Below, piece after piece: positions 59,336 through 64,000 of a stretch of DNA of 64,000 nt (position 1 is the stretch's first letter; the number at the start of each line of letters is the position of its first letter). The stretch is from Paraflavitalea sp966211765 (lineage in GTDB: Bacteria > Bacteroidota > Bacteroidia > Chitinophagales > Chitinophagaceae). The stretch is from NCBI GenBank assembly GCA_966211765.1, contig CBIHOV010000036.1:1-64000 (forward strand), read 5' to 3'. Position numbers and translations under genes: made by a program. The notes beneath the pieces are model-generated. The model ran no database searches and was not told where the DNA came from. It saw nothing but the letters and a program-made list of their open reading frames with translations.

Positions 59336-59483
59336 AGGTACAAATATGCCTTAAAAGGGTAACTGTAAACCCTGTATTGACCGGTCGGCGGTATTGGGTT
59401 ATCCGGTGGCTGGGGGACTGGCCTGAACTCCACAACAAAGCAAAATTGAACTTTACAACAAAGCTGATCCTCAGCGCGGATGC

Positions 59484-59491
59484 TAATTTTG
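59484..59491 (+). promoter_or_regulatory. candidate minus-7 box of the SDR gene
   Basis: TAATTTTG fits TAnnTTTG and ends 26 bases before the ATG at 59518. It supports the downstream start over the longer open frame that begins at 59377. No TTG element sits at the usual distance. Confidence 0.38.
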
Positions 59492-59517
59492 CCTTAGAAA
59501 ATAAATCAATAACAAGC

Positions 59518-60480
59518 ATGAAAACTACATCAGTACTAGTAACCGGCGGAACGGGCTTTGTAGCTATCCATACGATCTTACAATTGTTAAAGCAGGGGTA
59601 TCAGGTGAATACGACGTTGCGTTCTTTGTCTAAAAAGGAGGTTATCACGCATGCATTGCAGGAAGCAGGCATACAGGACTTCGACAAGCTTTCCTTTTAT
59701 GAAGCTGACCTAAACAGTGATGCCGGATGGGTTGAAGCTGTAAAAGGCTGTGATTATGTGTTGCACATCGCTTCTCCCTTTCCGGCACAGGACCCAACAG
59801 ATGAAAACGAAATCATCATTCCGGCCCGTGACGGAGCATTGCGGGTATTAAAGGCGGCCAGCAAGGCAGGTGTGAAACGGGTAGTACTTACTTCTTCTTT
59901 CGCGGCTGTGGGCTATAGCATCGATCCTAAAGGACATATTTATACTGAGCAAGACTGGACAGATGCGGAAAACCCAAAGAACCGGGCTTATATCAAGTCG
60001 AAAGCGATCGCTGAGAAAGCAGCCTGGGATTTTATGGAAAAGGATGAAACAGGTATGGAATTATCGGTCATCAATCCGGTGGGTATACTGGGCCCTGTGA
60101 TCGGTGGTATTTCTTCTGCATCGATAGACATGGTGGTAAAAGGTATTGTAAGTGGTGTTGTTAAGGAGAGTCCTCCTTTTACGCTTGGGGTGGTAGACGT
60201 GCGTGATGTGGCAGCTATCCATATAAAAGCCATGCTTGATCCGGCCGCAAAAGGGCAACGTTTTCTCGCCACTTCGGAAGGGGCCATGAGCTTTTACGAT
60301 GTAGCGCAGCTTATCAGGAAAGAGCGGCCACAATGGGCATCAACTATTGCCGATTTACTACCCACTGCTGATGAGCTGTATGTTGCGATCTCTAATAAGA
60401 AAGCAAAGGAGCTGCTTGGCTGGCAACCCCGCTCTAAGGAAGAGGCGCTTCTGGCCAGTGTAGACAGTGTGATGAAATAA
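59518..60480 (+). CDS. NAD(P)-dependent reductase, extended SDR family
   Basis: Start at the ATG at 59518 (320 residues); the longer frame from 59377 would cover the likely promoter. 'SVLVTGGTGFVAIHTILQLLKQGYQVNTTLRS' is the NADP-binding motif, 'CDYVLHIASPFPAQDPTDENEIIIPARDGALRVLKAAS' the second conserved stretch, and 'NRAYIKSKAIAEKAAW' the catalytic Tyr-x3-Lys. It resembles the dihydroflavonol-reductase/aldehyde-reductase branch. It probably reduces an aldehyde or ketone in the cytoplasm. An AraC-type regulator follows 25 bases later. Confidence 0.9.
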   Translation: MKTTSVLVTGGTGFVAIHTILQLLKQGYQVNTTLRSLSKKEVITHALQEAGIQDFDKLSFYEADLNSDAGWVEAVKGCDYVLHIASPFPAQDPTDENEIIIPARDGALRVLKAASKAGVKRVVLTSSFAAVGYSIDPKGHIYTEQDWTDAENPKNRAYIKSKAIAEKAAWDFMEKDETGMELSVINPVGILGPVIGGISSASIDMVVKGIVSGVVKESPPFTLGVVDVRDVAAIHIKAMLDPAAKGQRFLATSEGAMSFYDVAQLIRKERPQWASTIADLLPTADELYVAISNKKAKELLGWQPRSKEEALLASVDSVMK

Positions 60481-60481
60481 G

Positions 60482-60489
60482 TACTTTTG
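60482..60489 (+). promoter_or_regulatory. candidate minus-7 box of the second AraC gene
   Basis: TACTTTTG fits TAnnTTTG just after the SDR stop codon, 16 bases before the TTG start at 60506. No TTG element at the usual distance; the gene may equally be read from the SDR promoter. Confidence 0.28.
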
Positions 60490-60505
60490 TGGGCTGAACA
60501 GTAAA

Positions 60506-61315
60506 TTGAAATCCTTGAAATTTAATAATAGGCAATCCTGCCATTTAGGTCCTGATATCTCACCGGAACAATTTATACCGGAACATTTTTTCCTGTATTT
60601 GTTGCAAGGTAAAATGGTGGCTTATGATGGCAACAAAACCTATACGGTGCAACCGGGCGATTATGTGATCGCCCGGAAGAACCACCTGGTGCGTTACACC
60701 AAGTATCAGGGGCAGGAAGGGTTCAGGCATGTGATCATTGCATTCGACGAAGCGTTTTTGAGAAAATTCCTGGAACGGCACCCTGTTGAAGCAAAGGCAA
60801 GCTCGAATGACGACTCTTTTTTATTTATCAGGGAAGATGACCGGATCGCCAAATACATCCAATCTTTAGCGCCTTACTACAATGGCGGACAGGAGCTGGA
60901 TGAAACTTTTGCCGACATCAAGCGCGAAGAGTTGTTGCTGATCTTATTAAAGAACGATCCTGCATTGGGTGATATTTTCTTCAATTTCGGGGCTCCTGAA
61001 AAGTTGGACCTGAAAGCCTTTATGAACAAAAACTTCCGGTTCAATATCAGCCTGGAACGCTTTGCCTTTCTTACGGGGCGGAGCTTGTCTTCATTTAAAA
61101 GAGAGTTTCAGAAAGTTTTCGGAGACAATCCCGGCAGCTGGCTTAAGCAGCGGCGGCTAAAAGAAGCCTATTTTCAGATCAGCACCAATCATGTACCTGC
61201 AAGCGATGTTTATTTAGACTTAGGTTTTGAAGACCTTTCGCATTTCTCCTATGCCTTCAAAAAGGAATTTGGGGTAACGCCCACCGAAGCAGGCAGGCAT
61301 AGGCCTAAAACCTAA
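60506..61315 (+). CDS. AraC-family transcriptional regulator
   Basis: Protein of 269 residues read from a TTG at 60506; there is no ATG between the upstream stop and the domain. Cupin-like N-terminus about 20-110 ('QGKMVAYDGNKTYTVQPGDYVIARKNHLVRYTKYQG'), then the double helix-turn-helix at about 175-265 ('ISLERFAFLTGRSLSSFKREFQKVFGDNPGSWLKQRRLKEAYFQI', then 'VYLDLGFEDLSHFSYAFKKEFGVTPTEA'). It likely governs the SDR gene just upstream. Its last 11 bases overlap the end of the convergent LRR gene. Confidence 0.92.
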   Translation: MKSLKFNNRQSCHLGPDISPEQFIPEHFFLYLLQGKMVAYDGNKTYTVQPGDYVIARKNHLVRYTKYQGQEGFRHVIIAFDEAFLRKFLERHPVEAKASSNDDSFLFIREDDRIAKYIQSLAPYYNGGQELDETFADIKREELLLILLKNDPALGDIFFNFGAPEKLDLKAFMNKNFRFNISLERFAFLTGRSLSSFKREFQKVFGDNPGSWLKQRRLKEAYFQISTNHVPASDVYLDLGFEDLSHFSYAFKKEFGVTPTEAGRHRPKT

Positions 61316-62516
61316 CTGTCCAACCTTTGCTGGTAGCAATGGCCGGGTTGCAGGTATTGGTGCCCGGGTTGTCGTAGTAATCAATGTATTTGGTACCGGC
61401 ATTGGCTTGGAGGGTACCAAACATATTGTTCAACGATTCTACGCTGAAGTTGTTACTCCTGCAACGCAGGTCGGTCATCTTTGTATTTTTGGAGAGGTCG
61501 ATGGTTGATATATGGTTTGTGCGGAAGTTTAGATTGACCAGCAAGGTATTTTTTGAAACGTCGAGGGAATTGATCTCGTTTTCCCAACAGTCAACATACA
61601 TTAGTTTGGGGTTGTTCGAGAGGTCCAGGCTGCTGATCTTGTTTTGGGAACAGCTCACATATTCCAATACGGGCTGATTGGAAAGATCGATTGTTTTGAG
61701 CTGGTTGCTGTGAATCTCCAGGATGGTGATCTTGTTATTGACGGATAAGTCTATTGTTGAAAGCTGGTTGTTGGAACATTCCAACGAGTTTAGTTGCTTA
61801 TTGTTGGAGACATCCAGTTTGGTCAGTTGGCATTCATTGACTGCCAGGCGTTGCAAGGCTGTATTGGCGGCCACATTCAATGTGGGGATGGGATTGTTGT
61901 CGCATTCCAGGGCAATGAGCAACTTGTTTTGGGAGAGGTCCAGGGCTTTTATCTGATTGTATCTGCACCCCAACAATTTTAAATTTGCGTTGGTGGATAT
62001 GTCGAGTGTGACAAGGCTGTTGCGATCGCAGATGAGTTCTTCTAATAGTGCATTTTTTGAAACGTCCAGTACGCTCAACTTGTTGTTGTCGCAACGCAAA
62101 CTGTTAAGGTAGCTATTCTTTGAAAGGTCCAGGCTGGCGATCTCATTGTAGTTGCAATCAAGGGCTAGCAGTGCCGGGTTTTCACTTACCTTGATCTCCG
62201 ATATGCCGGAATTCATGCAGGTAAAGTGGGTCAGACCCTTTCCGGTAATTATTACCTGATAGCTGCCGATCTGTGAATATATGTGCGTTGCTGTGTTGAA
62301 ATCAATTTTCGCAATTTTTGTCTCCAGGCCGTCTCCCCAGTCAATCACGATGTTCTTTCCGGTCAGCCTGAAATTAGTGGTTAAGGAGAGTGATGGTTTT
62401 AGTAAAACGGACATTTGTCCTTTTGTATTGGAAGGTGGGCCATTGGGATCATCCTTGTCTTTCGAAGAGCTTGCAAGTACAGCAGATAAAAGGAGTAGGG
62501 TCAAAAATTGCTTCAT
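61305..62516 (-). CDS. leucine-rich repeat protein with PKD-like domain
   Basis: Protein of 403 residues. The signal 'FLTLLLLSAVLASSSKDKDDPNG' has the shape of a lipoprotein signal, but the expected Cys is Ser. Residues about 48-95 are PKD-like ('IVIDWGDGLETKIAKIDFNTATHIYSQIGSYQVIITG'). Residues about 97-370 hold about thirteen 21-residue leucine-rich units of the form L-x-x-L-x-C-x-x-N-x-[IL]-x-x-L-D-[LV]-S-x-N, with Cys or Arg at the variable place. Such proteins bind other proteins at the cell surface. The 3' end overlaps the AraC gene. Confidence 0.88.
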   Translation of the reverse strand: MKQFLTLLLLSAVLASSSKDKDDPNGPPSNTKGQMSVLLKPSLSLTTNFRLTGKNIVIDWGDGLETKIAKIDFNTATHIYSQIGSYQVIITGKGLTHFTCMNSGISEIKVSENPALLALDCNYNEIASLDLSKNSYLNSLRCDNNKLSVLDVSKNALLEELICDRNSLVTLDISTNANLKLLGCRYNQIKALDLSQNKLLIALECDNNPIPTLNVAANTALQRLAVNECQLTKLDVSNNKQLNSLECSNNQLSTIDLSVNNKITILEIHSNQLKTIDLSNQPVLEYVSCSQNKISSLDLSNNPKLMYVDCWENEINSLDVSKNTLLVNLNFRTNHISTIDLSKNTKMTDLRCRSNNFSVESLNNMFGTLQANAGTKYIDYYDNPGTNTCNPAIATSKGWTVRF

Positions 62517-62636
62517 GGGTTGGGCCTGGTAATTGGTTGATAGGGCTTACAAGATACTAAACATCTGTGTAAAGATTGCATGGCTGGCTTACGCCTGGTT
62601 GGGGCCTTCGTTAGTAGCCAGGAATATATTTGCGGA

Positions 62637-63110
62637 TCATGCGGAGGGCTGGTTAAAAGACCAGCCCCCAATTATTAATTCCTGAACTGCCTCATTTTGT
62701 TTGGCCCCATCCAATCTGGTATAGATGCCTTTGTCCCGGACCAGCTTTTTTTCAATAAGATACCTGCCTCCAAAGCCTATAAGGATCGCGACGAAAAAGC
62801 TGAAAAAGCCAAACGGACCCCATATCAAAAAAGACAATACCACTGTCACTACCGCCATGCTACCGGCAATGAGTGCCGATTTGCTGGCGGCCTCCTGGTG
62901 AATAGACTGGCAGGTTTTGCATCTTGGTATGCCTACAGGGACCTTGCTGTATTTGACGGAGCGGTATACGATAATATTTGTCCTGTCATTTTCCTTGAAC
63001 AAGGGAACAAAATAATTGTCCTCCATGTGGGTAGAGCTATCCATTTCGCAAAACTGACATTTCGTTTCAGTAGGCTCCAGCCTTTTCTTAACTGTATTGA
63101 AATTATACAT
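62637..63110 (-). CDS. membrane protein with zinc-ribbon-like cysteines
   Basis: Start at the ATG at 63110 (157 residues); the open frame from 63308 overlaps the partner gene in another frame. Two CxxC pairs, 'CQFC' at about 20 and 'CKTC' at about 68, look like a zinc ribbon. Two hydrophobic spans follow at about 80-100 and 103-125. The tail 'GIYTRLDGAKQNEAVQELIIGGWSFNQPSA' is soluble. It lies 13 bases downstream of the four-span membrane protein and is probably read with it. Function unknown. Confidence 0.65.
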   Translation of the reverse strand: MYNFNTVKKRLEPTETKCQFCEMDSSTHMEDNYFVPLFKENDRTNIIVYRSVKYSKVPVGIPRCKTCQSIHQEAASKSALIAGSMAVVTVVLSFLIWGPFGFFSFFVAILIGFGGRYLIEKKLVRDKGIYTRLDGAKQNEAVQELIIGGWSFNQPSA

Positions 63111-63123
63111 GCCTTTGCGCTTT

Positions 63124-63651
63124 TTAGTTTTCGACGTTGGCGTATACCGTTTTGGATATGATAAAATAAACGATGGCGGCTGGCGCTGCTGCGATAAGCA
63201 TGGGAATGAGCATTTCGATCTTGATATAACTGGTCCTTCCCGTAAAATAGAAGTTATAGGCAAAGGGAAGAACAATGGGAACAACCATACATCCCAGCAG
63301 GCCGGCAATGGGCCTGGGTTTGTAACCCCAATAGCCTGCTATACCTGCAATGGCAATGGCACAAATATACCAGATGGTTGAAGTGATCTCAAAAACCGGC
63401 CCTATTATGGAGATCATTATAACTACAATGGGAACTACCTTTTTAGCTTCCTCGCTTTTATTTCGTCTATCTGCCTGTTGGAACAATTCCTGCTTGTAGG
63501 CCTTGAATTCTGTGATGATCAGGTTCTTTGCAGTGGTCTCGTCATAACCGTTGCTCACCAATTTTGCAATGGCTACATCTGTTGAAAAACCAACCTGTGT
63601 AAATGATTGTCTTAGTTGGGCTTTTAGTTGCGGGGAAAGGGTACTGTGCAT
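63124..63651 (-). CDS. membrane protein of unknown function
   Basis: Protein of 175 residues. The soluble N-terminal part (about 1-70) is helical ('LKAQLRQSFTQVGFSTDVAIAKLVSNGYDETTAKNLIITEFKAY'), followed by four hydrophobic spans at about 73-90, 92-107, 115-133 and 143-167. Nothing in it identifies a family. It starts a two-gene unit with the zinc-ribbon-like membrane protein, so the two may form a small complex. Confidence 0.65.
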   Translation of the reverse strand: MHSTLSPQLKAQLRQSFTQVGFSTDVAIAKLVSNGYDETTAKNLIITEFKAYKQELFQQADRRNKSEEAKKVVPIVVIMISIIGPVFEITSTIWYICAIAIAGIAGYWGYKPRPIAGLLGCMVVPIVLPFAYNFYFTGRTSYIKIEMLIPMLIAAAPAAIVYFIISKTVYANVEN

Positions 63652-63808
63652 TTTTCAATGTTAGGATATGGGAATAGGGTTTCATTCGGATCGACCCGAT
63701 AAAGAAACGAATTAATCTTTTAATTTGCAACCCAAGGCCTGATAAGCCTGGCGAGGGTACTGATGTTGGTTCTCAAAGGCCAGCATTACTTGATTGAAAA
63801 TAACCTTT

Positions 63809-64000
63809 CTATATAATGCCTTTATCCTTGCAGAAGGCAACAAGTTGCTCATTTTTTGTGAAACTAAGGGCTTCTTTCATTTGGTTGAGTTTCTTTTCCA
63901 GGCTGCTTAATCCGGATGGTTTTATCTGTTGCTTTTGAAGATAAGCAGGTATGTCCTTTTGCAACATGCCATCGGCCAGCAGGGATATGATGGTGATCTC
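63809..64000 (-). CDS. C-terminal end of a LuxR-type regulator (partial)
   Basis: A 63-residue partial protein reading in from the right edge and ending at TAG at 63809-63811. 'EITIISLLADGMLQKDIPAYLQ', then 'LSSLEKKLNQMKEALSFTKNEQLVAFCKDKGII', fits the LuxR-type helix-turn-helix of NarL-like response regulators as found in Bacteroidota, with the usual Glu at the start of the first helix. The receiver part and the start lie outside the window. Whether it pairs with a kinase cannot be seen. Confidence 0.7.
   Translation of the reverse strand, partial: EITIISLLADGMLQKDIPAYLQKQQIKPSGLSSLEKKLNQMKEALSFTKNEQLVAFCKDKGII

Overview
The window reads as chromosomal DNA of a Bacteroidota bacterium, most likely family Chitinophagaceae. 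This is inferred from a SusC/SusD pair, a type IX secretion (T9SS) C-terminal sorting domain, LytS/LytTR and propeller-type sensor kinases, lipoproteins whose cleavage Cys is followed by charged residues, weak Shine-Dalgarno sequences, and several candidate TAnnTTTG minus-7 promoter boxes. I see no rRNA, tRNA, CRISPR array, transposase or phage gene. No species can be named from the sequence alone.

Layout. 0-6.8 kb: secreted unknowns, a long TPR protein, a run of four small plus-strand genes (lipoprotein, unknown, DUF4265-like, HEAT-like), then about 1.1 kb without a gene that is rich in inverted repeats and in degenerate arrays with a 22-base period. 6.8-10.3 kb: an ECF42-type sigma factor with its DGPF/YCII partner and a RibD/DHFR-like protein, beside a quinone-reductase-like flavoprotein divergent from an HxlR regulator. 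10.3-14.9 kb: an RskA-like lipoprotein, an orphan LytS kinase, and a TPR histidine kinase with a NarL-type response regulator, closed by a strong terminator. 14.9-20.6 kb: a SusC-SusD-alpha/beta hydrolase operon. 20.9-30.6 kb: bestrophin, an AraC regulator, then a plus-strand sugar cluster: a 1184-residue ThuA/propeller/HEAT/azurin fusion, an MFS transporter, a TIM-barrel epimerase and a Gfo/Idh/MocA oxidoreductase. 30.6-38.2 kb: an astacin-like metallopeptidase, two serine beta-lactamase-like hydrolases, a ketopantoate-reductase-like protein, a Tat-exported metallophosphoesterase and a Crp/Fnr regulator. 38.2-44.2 kb: small stress and housekeeping genes (NTF2-like, bacilliredoxin, AraC regulators, DUF1569, VOC) and a glycosyltransferase. 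44.2-47.5 kb: DNA topoisomerase III, an acidic small protein and a hydrolase. 47.7-53.8 kb: a di-haem cytochrome with YceI, then a propeller kinase with a LytTR regulator. 53.8-64 kb: cell-surface proteins (T9SS cargo, PD40 propeller, choice-of-anchor-J lipoprotein, LRR protein), an SDR reductase with an AraC regulator, a pair of membrane proteins and the C-terminal end of a LuxR-type regulator cut by the window edge.

How the genes may work together. The most distinctive block is 22.3-30.6 kb. The large fusion carries a complete azurin-type copper ligand set (His1099, Cys1167, His1172, Met1176) and no CxxCH haem motif. I infer that an exported propeller enzyme oxidises a sugar and passes electrons to its own copper domain, and that the product is taken up by the MFS protein and processed by the epimerase and oxidoreductase. 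The substrate is unknown. The second notable item is the non-coding 5.8-6.7 kb region with 22-base periodic, partly mirrored repeats, which I cannot assign to any known element.
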